A stretch of DNA of 64,000 nt from an uncultured Eubacterium sp. (lineage in GTDB: Bacteria; Bacillota; Clostridia; Lachnospirales; Lachnospiraceae). The stretch is taken from contig CAJTVR010000009.1 of assembly GCA_910580075.1 (NCBI GenBank), positions 18,688-82,687 of the forward strand. Direction: 5' to 3'. Numbering within the stretch: the stretch's first letter is position 1; each line of letters starts with the position of its first letter. The position numbers and the translations under genes were made by a program. The notes beneath the pieces are model-generated. The model did no database searches. It worked only from the letters and a program-made list of their open reading frames with translations, and was not told the DNA's origin. Of this stretch, positions 17,457 through 25,781 are shown one piece after another.

Positions 17457-17816
17457 ATGGCAGTACCAAAAATATTTGAAAGCGAATACCGGTTTTGTGA
17501 AATCTTGTGGGAAAATGAGCCAGTATCCAGCAGTGAACTGGTTCGTCTGTGTAATGAAAAACTGGAGTGGAAGAAATCAACGACTTATACGGTGATCAGG
17601 CGTTTATCAGAAAGAGGTGTCTTAAAATCTGAAAATGCGATTGTTACGTCGCTGGTTTCTAAAGAAGACGTACAGTCAGCTGAAAGCACAGAAGTAATAG
17701 AAAAAACATTTTCTGGCTCTCTGCCAAGTTTTGTAGCGGCATTTACCCGCAAAAAAAAGCTGACACAGAAAGAAATAGAGGAAATTATGCAGATTATAGA
17801 GATACATAAGGAATAG
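17457..17816 (+). CDS. BlaI/MecI/CopY-family repressor
   Basis: 119 residues, family length. The N-terminal winged helix (residues 5-75: ILWENEPVSSSELVRLCNEK, WKKSTTYTVIRRLSERGVL) is followed by a helical dimerisation tail (FVAAFTRKKKLTQKEIEEIMQIIE). It sits directly upstream of an M56 metallopeptidase gene, the classic BlaI-BlaR1 arrangement in which the sensor peptidase triggers repressor inactivation. The operators above suggest autoregulation. No beta-lactamase or PBP gene is adjacent, so the regulon may be something other than beta-lactam resistance. Confidence 0.92.
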   Translation: MAVPKIFESEYRFCEILWENEPVSSSELVRLCNEKLEWKKSTTYTVIRRLSERGVLKSENAIVTSLVSKEDVQSAESTEVIEKTFSGSLPSFVAAFTRKKKLTQKEIEEIMQIIEIHKE

Positions 17817-17851
17817 AATATGCTTTATGGAAGGAAAGGGCGGGTGATTAT

Positions 17852-19651
17852 ATGAATCATTTATTGTCTGCAGCAGCTGGTCTGCATGAATTATTGTATG
17901 GTGAGAATGAGATTATAGAATCTGTATTTTTGGGCATTTTAGACAGAGCTGTTTCGGCTTCATATCTGATTGCTGCTGTTTTGATTGTGCGGTATCTGCT
18001 TCGGAATTCACCTAAAAAATTCCGTTCTGTGCTTTGGATTCTGGCAGGAATTCGTCTTATATGCCCGTATTCTGCTGAGTCGGCTCTCAGTCTAGTACCT
18101 GTGCAGAAGCATATGGATACATCTGTCCTGCATATGCGCAATGTACAGATTGATACAGGTATTCCGGTGCTGAACGATTCAGTCAGCCGGTATTTGCAGG
18201 GACATCAGGTTCCTGTTACAAGCAGTGCGAATCCTCCTCATGTGTATATCATTTATATATGTGCGAGAATATGGCTTGCGGGAGCAGCTGCTATGATCTT
18301 ATACTTTGCGTATAGCTGGATAAATTTAAAACGAAAATTAAGATTTTCAGTACCGAGGGAAATAAAGATAAACGGGGATTGTGTAAAAATCTACGATAGC
18401 AGCCAGACTGAATCTCCGATTTTATTCGGATTGTTTCGTCCCAAAATATATATGCCTTATTCTGTCCGCCAGGAAGATATTTCATTTGTTGCTGTACATG
18501 AATCTATGCATAAAAAACGGAAAGATTACATACTAAAGCCAGCCGGATATCTGGTGCTCGCATGCTACTGGTTTCATCCTCTTGTGTGGATATCCTATAT
18601 TTTAATGTGCAGGGATATAGAATATGCCTGTGATGAAGCAGTGATCAGAACTCTCGGGCCGGAATACAGGAAAGAATATTCCAAGGCTCTGCTTTCCTGT
18701 TCTGTCAGGTCGAAATTTTTTACAGCGTGTCCGACAGCTTTCGGTGAAGCCGGAGTGAAAGAACGCATCAAAAGCATACTGAATTACAAAAAACCTGCTT
18801 TATGGGGCATAGTAACAGCATCCGTTCTTTGTACAGCTGTAGCAGTCTGCTTTATGACGCAGAAGAAAGAAGAAACAGGTGCTGTAACTCAAAATGAAAA
18901 CATAGTCTATGAATCAGATTCTTATTCAGAAAATGAAGATAACCGCTCTCAGGAAAAAACACCGGCTGGGAAACCAGAAGAAGGAAGTATTTCAGACAGC
19001 CAGAGTCAGGAAGAAACACTGGCTGGGAAACCAGAAGACAGCCAGAGTCAGGAAGAAACACCTATTCAGGAAATTGCAGGAGCAGCCAGCATTGGAAGTT
19101 ATTTTCCAAAATATCATGAAGAACAGCAGTTTCTTATGATGGAAGCTGATCTGGATCAGGATGGATATGCTGAAAGGGTCGTTATGAGCAATCTGGGATA
19201 TAATGGAGGCGATGGAGGATATAAAATAGAAGTTTTTAGAATTAAAAATGGTACAGAAGAACGGGTTCCTCTTCCGGAGGATTATGCAGAAGAATCAGGA
19301 TTTCCTTTTTATATGGAATGGTCTGGAAAAGAGGCATTTCTGTCTACGCCTGATCAGGAGAGATTATATTTTGCTCAGCCGCAGATTTTAGATATTTACC
19401 AGAATCATGAGGAAAAACAGCAGATTATATCTTATATGGATAAAACGGGGCTGTATTTAGATTATCCTGCTGATGCAGTCAGTGGTTTTACAGTTGTAAA
19501 AGATGCAAAAGACAACAGGCCGGTTCTGGTTTTAAAGCAGTATCTGATGGGATATCTTGGACATGCGGACTGTTTTGGATATGCGGTATCTTTTTTAAAA
19601 CTTCAGAAGAATAATACGTGGGAGACAGAATTTGCGTATTTACCGGAATGA
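17852..19651 (+). CDS. M56 (BlaR1-like) membrane metallopeptidase with non-canonical sensor domain
   Basis: 599 residues. The N-terminal ~340 residues hold about four membrane segments and the zinc protease site HESMH (216-220), followed by EYACDEAVI which supplies the third ligand. Residues ~350-405 are a low-complexity linker with near-identical repeats around SQSQEET and AGKPE. The C-terminal ~190 residues are extracellular, with a calcium-loop-like DLDQDGYAERV and beta-rich sequence. They show no SxxK or other penicillin-binding signature, so beta-lactam sensing is not supported. It probably responds to another envelope signal and passes it to the BlaI-like repressor encoded upstream. Confidence 0.86.
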   Translation: MNHLLSAAAGLHELLYGENEIIESVFLGILDRAVSASYLIAAVLIVRYLLRNSPKKFRSVLWILAGIRLICPYSAESALSLVPVQKHMDTSVLHMRNVQIDTGIPVLNDSVSRYLQGHQVPVTSSANPPHVYIIYICARIWLAGAAAMILYFAYSWINLKRKLRFSVPREIKINGDCVKIYDSSQTESPILFGLFRPKIYMPYSVRQEDISFVAVHESMHKKRKDYILKPAGYLVLACYWFHPLVWISYILMCRDIEYACDEAVIRTLGPEYRKEYSKALLSCSVRSKFFTACPTAFGEAGVKERIKSILNYKKPALWGIVTASVLCTAVAVCFMTQKKEETGAVTQNENIVYESDSYSENEDNRSQEKTPAGKPEEGSISDSQSQEETLAGKPEDSQSQEETPIQEIAGAASIGSYFPKYHEEQQFLMMEADLDQDGYAERVVMSNLGYNGGDGGYKIEVFRIKNGTEERVPLPEDYAEESGFPFYMEWSGKEAFLSTPDQERLYFAQPQILDIYQNHEEKQQIISYMDKTGLYLDYPADAVSGFTVVKDAKDNRPVLVLKQYLMGYLGHADCFGYAVSFLKLQKNNTWETEFAYLPE

Positions 19652-19675
19652 TTTAAAAATCAATAAGAATATAGG

Positions 19676-19702
19676 ACTGCCGTACCCGTGCGGCAGTTTT
19701 TT
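19676..19702 (+). terminator. Terminator after the M56 gene
   Basis: ACTGCCGTAC (19676-19685) pairs with GTGCGGCAGT (19688-19697), directly followed by a run of T. Confidence 0.85.
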
Positions 19703-19814
19703 GCTGCAATACCGACAGTTTTTTGTCAGCAGTAATAAAAAATAAGAACTATGAAACTTTTACCTTTTTTGTTTATCTATATATTTAGAAGGGTGAAGGA
19801 AAGGAGATGGTTCG

Positions 19815-20306
19815 TTGAAACAGGTACTTTATGATAAGCTGACAGCTTACATTATAGAAAACCAGGACAGGTTTTACCGGCTGGCATACAGTTATGTAAA
19901 GAACCAGGACGATGCACTGGATGCGGTGCAGAATGCAGTCTGCAAAGCATTGTCACATTATGAAGAGTTAAAGAATGAGGAAGCGTTTAAAACATGGCTT
20001 TATAGAATAGTAATAAATGAAAGCCTTACCCTGTTAAGGGCCAGAAAGCGCTTTGTCCTTGAGAATGAGAGCAGCAGGGAAATACCTTATGAAGAAAAGA
20101 AGTATGAAGTGCATGATGATCTGTATGATCAGATCGGCCAGATGGAGGAGGATACACAGAGTATTATCAAACTTCGTTTTTTTGAGGAGCTGGAACTTAG
20201 TGAGATTGCCCGGATTTTGAAAATGAATCTGAATACAGTGAAGACGAAACTTTACCGGGGACTTAAGACATTAAGAGCTGAAATGGAAAAAGAGGAAGAT
20301 GCATGA
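19815..20306 (+). CDS. sigV: ECF RNA polymerase sigma factor (SigV-like)
   Basis: 163 residues. Region 2 (DRFYRLAYSYVKNQDDALDAVQNAVCKAL) and region 4 (QSIIKLRFFEELELSEIARILKMNLNTVKTKLYRGLKTLR) are both clear, and sigma 1 and 3 are absent as in group 4 factors. Start is TTG 19815 with AAGGAG eight bases upstream. The next gene is an RsiV-type anti-sigma factor, which supports the SigV name. GAAACTTTT about 60 bases upstream resembles the ECF -35 element and suggests autoregulation. The last 62 bases of the gene are duplicated just downstream. Confidence 0.9.
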   Translation: MKQVLYDKLTAYIIENQDRFYRLAYSYVKNQDDALDAVQNAVCKALSHYEELKNEEAFKTWLYRIVINESLTLLRARKRFVLENESSREIPYEEKKYEVHDDLYDQIGQMEEDTQSIIKLRFFEELELSEIARILKMNLNTVKTKLYRGLKTLRAEMEKEEDA

Positions 20307-20372
20307 AAAACCGTAACTTTACCACGGCTTAAAACATTAAGATATGGGATAGAAAAGGAGGAAGGCGTATGA
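20245..20372 (+). repeat. Tandem duplication of the sigma-gene 3' end
   Basis: 20245-20306 (end of the sigma gene) and 20312-20372 are imperfect direct copies (shared ACTTTACC, CTTAA, ACATTAAGA, GGAAGRYG). The second copy has decayed into the intergenic spacer and supplies AAAGGAGG and the ATG of the anti-sigma gene. Confidence 0.75.
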
Positions 20373-21241
20373 GAAATATGGAAGAGGCAAGACAGAAATA
20401 TGACAGTATTCCGATTCCTGATGAACTGTCAAAAAGGGTGATGATGGAAATTGAAAAGGCAGGAAAACTGCATCAAAGAAGAGTTATAAAAATAAGAAGA
20501 AATTTAATTTTTAAAAGAACAGCAGCAGTGGCAGCGTCTCTTGCAGTTTTATTTACTGTAGGAGTGAACAGCAGCGAGGCATTTGCAAAGGAAGCCGCCA
20601 GAATACCGGTGATTGGTTCCATAGCCCGTGTCGTTACATTCCGTTCTTATGAAGAGAAAACGGAGACGGCGGGTATTGATGTGGATATACCGGGTATTGA
20701 GCTGATTTCAGAGAAACTGGGCGGACTGGAAAAAGAGGTAAATGAAGAAATCTATTCTTTTTGTAAAGAGTATGCAGAGGAAGCAGTGGCAAAGGCAGAA
20801 GAATACAGGGAGGCTTTTCTTGAAACGGGAGGTACGGAAGAGGAATGGGCAGAACATGATATCAGAATAAAAGTATGGTATGAAGTAAAATCTCAGACGG
20901 ATAGTTATATATCTTTGGCAGTTATGGGAAATGATAACTGGAACAATGCAGATTATGAATCAAAATATTATAATTTAGATTTAAAAACAGGAAAAGTTGT
21001 TGCATTAAAGAATTTGTATGACAGTTCAGATATACGGTCTGCAGAAAGAAATGTACGCAGGCAAATCAGGCAGAGAGAAAAAGAAACCGGAATGGAATTC
21101 TGGGGTGATGAGTGGCAGGGAATTGATGAAAATACCAGGTTTTATATAAACAGTGCTGGAAATCCAGTTATCGTATTTCAGAAGTACGAAATCGCCCCAG
21201 GTGCTGCAGGGATTCAGGAATTTGAGTTCACTGTTAATTGA
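20369..21241 (+). CDS. rsiV: RsiV-like anti-sigma factor (DUF3298 domain)
   Basis: 290 residues. A cytoplasmic N-terminus (1-50) is followed by one membrane helix (51-66, TAAVAASLAVLFTVGV) and an extracellular domain. The C-terminal VFQKYEIAPGAAGIQEFEF is the signature of the DUF3298/RsiV family; B. subtilis RsiV binds lysozyme there and is then cleaved to free SigV. Here the protein would hold the upstream ECF factor until an envelope signal arrives. AAAGGAGG lies upstream of ATG 20369. The lysozyme signal is inferred from family. Confidence 0.85.
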   Translation: MRNMEEARQKYDSIPIPDELSKRVMMEIEKAGKLHQRRVIKIRRNLIFKRTAAVAASLAVLFTVGVNSSEAFAKEAARIPVIGSIARVVTFRSYEEKTETAGIDVDIPGIELISEKLGGLEKEVNEEIYSFCKEYAEEAVAKAEEYREAFLETGGTEEEWAEHDIRIKVWYEVKSQTDSYISLAVMGNDNWNNADYESKYYNLDLKTGKVVALKNLYDSSDIRSAERNVRRQIRQREKETGMEFWGDEWQGIDENTRFYINSAGNPVIVFQKYEIAPGAAGIQEFEFTVN

Positions 21242-21274
21242 AGATATGTGCTTGATAATTATAAGCGGAAAGGG

Positions 21275-21495
21275 GGTGAATCAGCTGTAATAAAATGCAG
21301 TTAGATAAAGACTTGAAATAATTTAAAAATAGATAAAGAGAACCGGCTGCGCTATAACGCGGATAGATAAAGATTAGAAATAATTAAAAAATGGATAGAA
21401 AGAACCGGCTGAACTATAACGCTGATAGTTTAAGAATAGTAATGATTCGAAAACTTAGAAAAAGAGAATCAGCTGCATTATAATATAGAAGAAAC
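21275..21495 (+). repeat. Tandem ~65-bp degenerate repeat
   Basis: Three to four imperfect units between rsiV and larB, each with RAATCAGCTG or GAACCGGCTG, then TATAACGCKGATAG, then RATAAAGA and an AATAATT tract. The best pair starts at 21340 and 21402. No ORF; the rest of 21496-21643 is AT-rich with nothing recognised. Confidence 0.65.
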
Positions 21496-21643
21496 TAGTA
21501 CATTTTATTAGTACCAAAATTTGATCTATTCAGATACGGCAGATTTTTACGTCCTGATTTAGTTCCAATGAAAATAACAGATGACTTTTCTTCTGACTTT
21601 CGTTAAAATAAGACGAAAAGGGTAAAGGCAGGTAATTCTATTT

Positions 21644-22390
21644 ATGGAAACGAAGGAAATATTAAAAAAGGTACAGTCGGGTGAATTATCGGTAGATGAA
21701 GCGGAGCATTTGTTTCGAAGACAGCCTTTTGAGGAAATGGGTTTTGCAAAACTGGATACACATCGGAAAATCCGTTCCGGTTTTCCTGAAGTTATTTTTT
21801 GCAGCGGCAAAGCGGATGAGTATCTGCTGCAGATTTTTGGCAGGCTGTATGAGCAGGATGGGGAAGTTTTTGGGACAAGGGCATCGAAGGATCAGTATGA
21901 GCTGATTCGAAGGACTTATCCTCAGACTGTTTATGACCCTGTTTCTAAAATTATTAAGATAGAAAAAGAGGGCAGGGTGAAAAAGGGAATGGCAGCAGTC
22001 TGTACGGCTGGTACGGCGGATATACCTGTGGCAGAAGAGGCGGCACAGACGGCTGAATATTTTGGAACTGCTGTGGAACGGATTTATGATGTCGGTGTCA
22101 GCGGTATTCACCGGCTTTTATCTGAGCTTGATCTCATTCAGAAAGCGAACTGCGTGGTGGCGGTAGCAGGCATGGAAGGCGCTTTAGCGAGTGTACTGGG
22201 AGGACTAGTAGATAAGCCGGTCATTGCTGTGCCTACGTCCATTGGATACGGAGCTTCCATGAACGGGCTGTCTGCGCTTCTGACGATGATAAATTCCTGT
22301 GCCAACGGAATTGCGGTGGTAAATATAGACAATGGATATGGTGCCGGTTATATGGCAGCGCAGATTAACCGTCTGGCGGTCAGATCGTAA
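21644..22390 (+). CDS. larB: Nickel-pincer cofactor synthase LarB
   Basis: 248 residues of the LarB/AIR-carboxylase-like family. LarB carboxylates and hydrolyses nicotinic acid adenine dinucleotide as the first step of the Ni-pincer cofactor used by lactate racemase-type enzymes. The C-terminal PurE-like domain shows the family segments CTAGTADIPVAEEAA, YDVGVSGIHRLL, VAGMEGALASVLGGLVDKPVIAVPTSIGYGA and NCSNGI-like NSCANGI. The N-terminal ~100 residues are the LarB-specific cap (SGELSVDEAEHLF). No larC, larE or larA is adjacent, so the pathway must be completed elsewhere. Confidence 0.92.
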   Translation: METKEILKKVQSGELSVDEAEHLFRRQPFEEMGFAKLDTHRKIRSGFPEVIFCSGKADEYLLQIFGRLYEQDGEVFGTRASKDQYELIRRTYPQTVYDPVSKIIKIEKEGRVKKGMAAVCTAGTADIPVAEEAAQTAEYFGTAVERIYDVGVSGIHRLLSELDLIQKANCVVAVAGMEGALASVLGGLVDKPVIAVPTSIGYGASMNGLSALLTMINSCANGIAVVNIDNGYGAGYMAAQINRLAVRS

Positions 22391-22394
22391 AATA

Positions 22395-22432
22395 AAAAGA
22401 GTCCTGCCTTAACTGCGCAAGACTCTTTTTTT
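22395..22432 (+). terminator. Terminator of larB
   Basis: AAAAGAGTC (22395-22403) pairs with GACTCTTTT (22421-22429) and continues into T residues. Confidence 0.85.
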
Positions 22433-22462
22433 AAATTGGAGGTAGGATGTATTTTTTAGAAA

Positions 22463-22484
22463 GTACTGTACATCTGCACAGTAC
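22463..22484 (-). terminator. Terminator of the tRNA-Ser gene
   Basis: GTACTGT (22463-22469) pairs with ACAGTAC (22478-22484); on the minus strand it is followed by TTTCTAAAAAAT. It lies just past the tRNA 3' end. Confidence 0.6.
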
Positions 22485-22490
22485 AATAAA

Positions 22491-22576
22491 CGGAGAGCAT
22501 GGGATTCGAACCCACGGTGCGTTGATAGCACACGGCTTTTCGAGAGCCGCACCTTAAACCGCTCGGACAACTCTCC
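22491..22576 (-). tRNA. tRNA-Ser (CGA)
   Basis: The acceptor arms GGAGAG/CTCTCC pair, followed by discriminator G. The anticodon loop is CTCGAAA with anticodon CGA reading UCG codons. A class II extra arm (GTGCTATCAACGCAC) and a T-arm GTGGGTTCGAATCCCAT are present. The CCA end is not encoded. Confidence 0.95.
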
Positions 22577-22727
22577 AGAATTAATGAAAATTTAATAAGC
22601 TGTATCAATTATACCATAATCTTACATAATTGCAAGAAAATTCTCGAATCCTTTTCAGACATCTGCAATCTCAGCCTTAAGTGTAAACTGTAGATTCTGC
22701 TGACTGAGCATACTGTATGAAAAATAT

Positions 22728-23618
22728 TTATATTTTTTTAGGAAAATAGTCCTCTCTTATAAAGATTTCCCGGTATTCTTTTGGCGACATTCCGAATTCT
22801 TTTTTAAATGCACGAAAAAAACTGGAATAATCTCTAAATCCGCACATCAGACAGGTATCTCCGATGGACGTACTGCCGGATATGGCATCACGGCAGAGCA
22901 GCAGTCTTTTTTTTGTGATAAACTGATGAATCGATACCCCCAGGTTATCCTTAAACACGTGTGCAATATGATATTTGCTCACGAAAAATTCTTTTGCAAG
23001 CAGGTCTAAAGAAAGATTTTCATCTAAATGTGTCTCGATATACTGCAGCAGATTCCGGTATAAAGCCTGTTCTTCATGAGGTGTTTTTGGGTGTTCTGTT
23101 TCATATACTGTACGGTTCAGATGCAGGATCAGATCACTGACACAGAGCGCAGTTTTTGCCTTTTTGCCGAAACGCTCAGAATGGATTTCCTCAATGATCT
23201 GTAAAATTTTGGCCTGCAGGGCTTTAAAAGCAAGCAAATCATAATGAAAAATATATGTTCCTGTTTTAAGAACATGCCGTATCAGATATAAGTAATCTGG
23301 TGAAAGCAAGGCAAGTTTATCAAAATAGTCCTGGCTGACCCAGAATACAAATCTTCTGTATGGAGCTTCGCTGTCTGACAGAGTAGCATAATGCGCAATA
23401 CCGGGCGGGATTAAAATAACATCTCCGCAGTTTAAAAGATATTCTTTTCCGTTAATATGGACCAATACATTTCCTTCCAGAAAAAAATAGTATTCGTAAT
23501 GTGAATGGGTATGGCTTTCCACATGGTAGGAGTGACTGTCATTGTAATAATAGATTTCAAAATCGTCTGACAGCATATGCTGGCGCTGGCTGAAAGCAGT
23601 CTGTAAATTTTTTTTCAA
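22728..23618 (-). CDS. AraC-family regulator with N-terminal cupin
   Basis: 296 residues from TTG 23618, chosen because AGGGAG lies seven bases upstream; the ORF is open further but lacks a ribosome site there. Residues ~20-110 form a cupin ligand domain (HTHSHYEYYFFLEGNVLVHINGKEYLLNCGDVILIPPG). The C-terminal ~100 residues carry two helix-turn-helices (LDLLAKEFFVSKYHIAHVFK, IGDTCLMCGFRDYSSFFRAFKKEFGMSPKEYR). It is divergent from the uxuB-like gene across 195 bases and probably regulates it in response to a sugar acid. Confidence 0.9.
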   Translation of the reverse strand: MKKNLQTAFSQRQHMLSDDFEIYYYNDSHSYHVESHTHSHYEYYFFLEGNVLVHINGKEYLLNCGDVILIPPGIAHYATLSDSEAPYRRFVFWVSQDYFDKLALLSPDYLYLIRHVLKTGTYIFHYDLLAFKALQAKILQIIEEIHSERFGKKAKTALCVSDLILHLNRTVYETEHPKTPHEEQALYRNLLQYIETHLDENLSLDLLAKEFFVSKYHIAHVFKDNLGVSIHQFITKKRLLLCRDAISGSTSIGDTCLMCGFRDYSSFFRAFKKEFGMSPKEYREIFIREDYFPKKI

Positions 23619-23813
23619 TGGTATTCTCCCTGCTGGCGTTGAATATGCATACAAATTTTGTATATGTTTTAGATTATAACATGATACCGCAACTTTTGCA
23701 ATGTTGATAACAACTATTTCAATTGGAATTTTTAAGTGCTGATTGTATAATATTGCCAGTAGCCGGAAATATAACATGAATGATGGCGTTTAAATGGAAG
23801 GAGAAAAGGAAAA

Positions 23814-25427
23814 ATGAGATTATGTAAACAGGGGCTGGAAAATACAGATCAATGGGAGAAGGCTGGTTATAAACTTCCTCAGTATGACCGTATGGCAGTG
23901 GCTAAAGCCACAAAAGAAAATCCTTTCTGGATACATTTTGGAGCCGGAAATATTTTCCGGGCATTTCAGGCAAATGTAGTGCAGAACCTGCTCAATCAGG
24001 GTGAACTGGACAGGGGCCTGATCGCTGCAGAAGGGTTTGATTATGAAATTGTACAGAAAATGAACCGTCCGCATGATGATTATTCTATACTGGTAACTTT
24101 AAAAGCGGATGGCAGTATTGAAAAAACAGTGATCGGAAGCGTTGTGGAGTCCTGTATTTTAGATTCCGGGCAGACGGAAGAATACGGCCGGCTGAAAGAA
24201 ATATTCTGTAAAGATTCGCTTCAGATTGTATCATTTACCATTACTGAGAAAGGATACAGTCTTACTGATGGAAAAGGAGAGGTGCTGCCTGCAGTGAAAG
24301 AGGATTTTTCTTCCGGGCCGCAAAAACCGGTAAGCTATATCGGAAAGGTGGCTTCTCTTTTGTATACACGTTATCAGGCTGGAGAAAAGCCTGTGGCTAT
24401 GGTCAGTATGGATAACTGTTCACACAATGGGGATAAGCTATATGCAGCAGTCAGCGCATTTGCTGAAAAATGGATTGAAAATGGCTCTGCTGAAGCTGGA
24501 TTTCTTAAATATATAAATAATAAACAGAAAGTGTCTTTTCCATGGTCTATGATTGACAAGATTACGCCGCGTCCGGATGCTTCTGTGCAAGCAGTTTTAA
24601 AAGCAGACGGTGTGGAAGGGTTAGAGCCTGTTATTACATCTAAAAATACTTATGCGGCTCCATTTGTCAATGCAGAGGAATGTGAATATCTGGTTATTGA
24701 AGATGCATTTCCAAACGGACGTCCGGCGCTTGAAAAGGGCGGGCTGATGTTTACAGAGCGTGAAACAGTGGATAAAGTGGAGAAAATGAAAGTCTGCACA
24801 TGTCTGAATCCGATTCATACAGCGCTTGCAGTGTTTGGATGCCTGCTCGGATATCACAAAATTTCAGATGAAATGAAAGACACAGAGCTGAAAAAACTGG
24901 CGGAAACAGTTGGATATGCGGAAGGTCTGCCGGTAGTGGTCAATCCGGGAGTGATAGATCCGAAAGAATTTATTGATACAGTTTTGAATATACGTGTGCC
25001 GAATCCTTTTATGCCGGATACGCCTCAGAGAATCGCTACCGATACTTCCCAGAAGCTGGCCATTCGTTTTGGTGAGACTATAAAGGCTTATCAGGCATCG
25101 GATGAACTGAATGCATCAGATTTAAAGATGATACCGCTTGTATTTGCCGGATGGCTCCGGTATCTGATGGCAGCTGATGATAATGGCATGGAATTTGAAC
25201 TCAGCCCTGATCCGCTTTTGGATACAGTCTGTCCTTATGTGGCAGGATTCCGTCTTGGTGAACAGGCAGAGGTAGAAAGTGCCCTGAGGCCGGTTCTGGA
25301 AAATGACAAGATTTTTGGTGTGAATCTGTATGAGGCAGGGCTGGCAGATACCGTATGCGGATATTTTAAGGAACTGATCGCAGGAACAGGAGCAGTCCGG
25401 GAAGTACTGAAAAAATATCTGAAATAA
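23814..25427 (+). CDS. uxuB: Mannitol dehydrogenase family, D-fructuronate reductase (UxuB)
   Basis: 537 residues, the length of Firmicute UxuB. The N-terminal Rossmann domain begins WIHFGAGNIFRAF (glycine-rich NAD site). FPWSMIDKITPRP and the C-terminal domain with the catalytic Lys region (NPIHTALAVFGCLLGY, TSQKLAIRFGETIKAY) match long-chain mannitol dehydrogenases. UxuB interconverts D-fructuronate and D-mannonate with NADH in glucuronate catabolism. The tagaturonate reductase (UxaB) relative cannot be excluded by eye. The zinc dehydrogenase 7 kb downstream could supply its substrate. No mannonate dehydratase (uxuA) is in the window. Confidence 0.85.
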   Translation: MRLCKQGLENTDQWEKAGYKLPQYDRMAVAKATKENPFWIHFGAGNIFRAFQANVVQNLLNQGELDRGLIAAEGFDYEIVQKMNRPHDDYSILVTLKADGSIEKTVIGSVVESCILDSGQTEEYGRLKEIFCKDSLQIVSFTITEKGYSLTDGKGEVLPAVKEDFSSGPQKPVSYIGKVASLLYTRYQAGEKPVAMVSMDNCSHNGDKLYAAVSAFAEKWIENGSAEAGFLKYINNKQKVSFPWSMIDKITPRPDASVQAVLKADGVEGLEPVITSKNTYAAPFVNAEECEYLVIEDAFPNGRPALEKGGLMFTERETVDKVEKMKVCTCLNPIHTALAVFGCLLGYHKISDEMKDTELKKLAETVGYAEGLPVVVNPGVIDPKEFIDTVLNIRVPNPFMPDTPQRIATDTSQKLAIRFGETIKAYQASDELNASDLKMIPLVFAGWLRYLMAADDNGMEFELSPDPLLDTVCPYVAGFRLGEQAEVESALRPVLENDKIFGVNLYEAGLADTVCGYFKELIAGTGAVREVLKKYLK

Positions 25428-25551
25428 AGTAATTTGTATTATAATATTCTTCAGGCCTGCAATGATCTGCCAGGAGAGGTAATGAAAAATATTTGAAATA
25501 AAGTAATTTGTATTACAATATTCTTCAGGTTGACAATGATCTGCCGGGACA
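25411..25551 (+). repeat. 74-bp tandem duplication at the 3' end of uxuB
   Basis: AAAAATATCTGAAATAAAG at 25411 recurs as AAAAATATTTGAAATAAAG at 25485; similarity continues for ~66 bases through ATTCTTCAGG and AATGATCTGCC. The first copy includes the last codons and stop of uxuB. Confidence 0.8.
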
Positions 25552-25573
25552 GTTATAATATAACTTGCATACT

Positions 25574-25734
25574 AGTGCTCCATCCAGACAGAAATGAGAG
25601 TTTATTACAGCCTGATTCGTGTTACTGCTGGTTAAAATTTTTAGACAGTGGAGCTGCATTGCCGTCAAAATTCTGCCCTGCACTAACGCGAATCAGACAG
25701 CGGGAAATTCTCATTTCTGTCTGGATGGAGCACT
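25574..25734. repeat. 161-bp near-perfect palindromic element (MITE-like hairpin)
   Basis: Both ends read AGTGCTCCATCCAGACAGAA inward, the right end as the reverse complement. Pairing continues with scattered mismatches through CTGATTCG and an inner AAAATTTT block to a centre near 25654, giving arms of about 80 bases. It lies between uxuB and the GntR gene. As RNA it would form a very long hairpin. No transposase is inside. Confidence 0.85.
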
Positions 25735-25781
25735 GGTTTATGGAAAATCCGGTATACGAGTAAAAGGTCGGGAGATAAAAA

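Noticed and set aside
17852..19651. Classical BlaR1 beta-lactam sensor
   Set aside because: The C-terminal domain lacks SxxK, SxN and KTG motifs and no beta-lactamase gene is adjacent.
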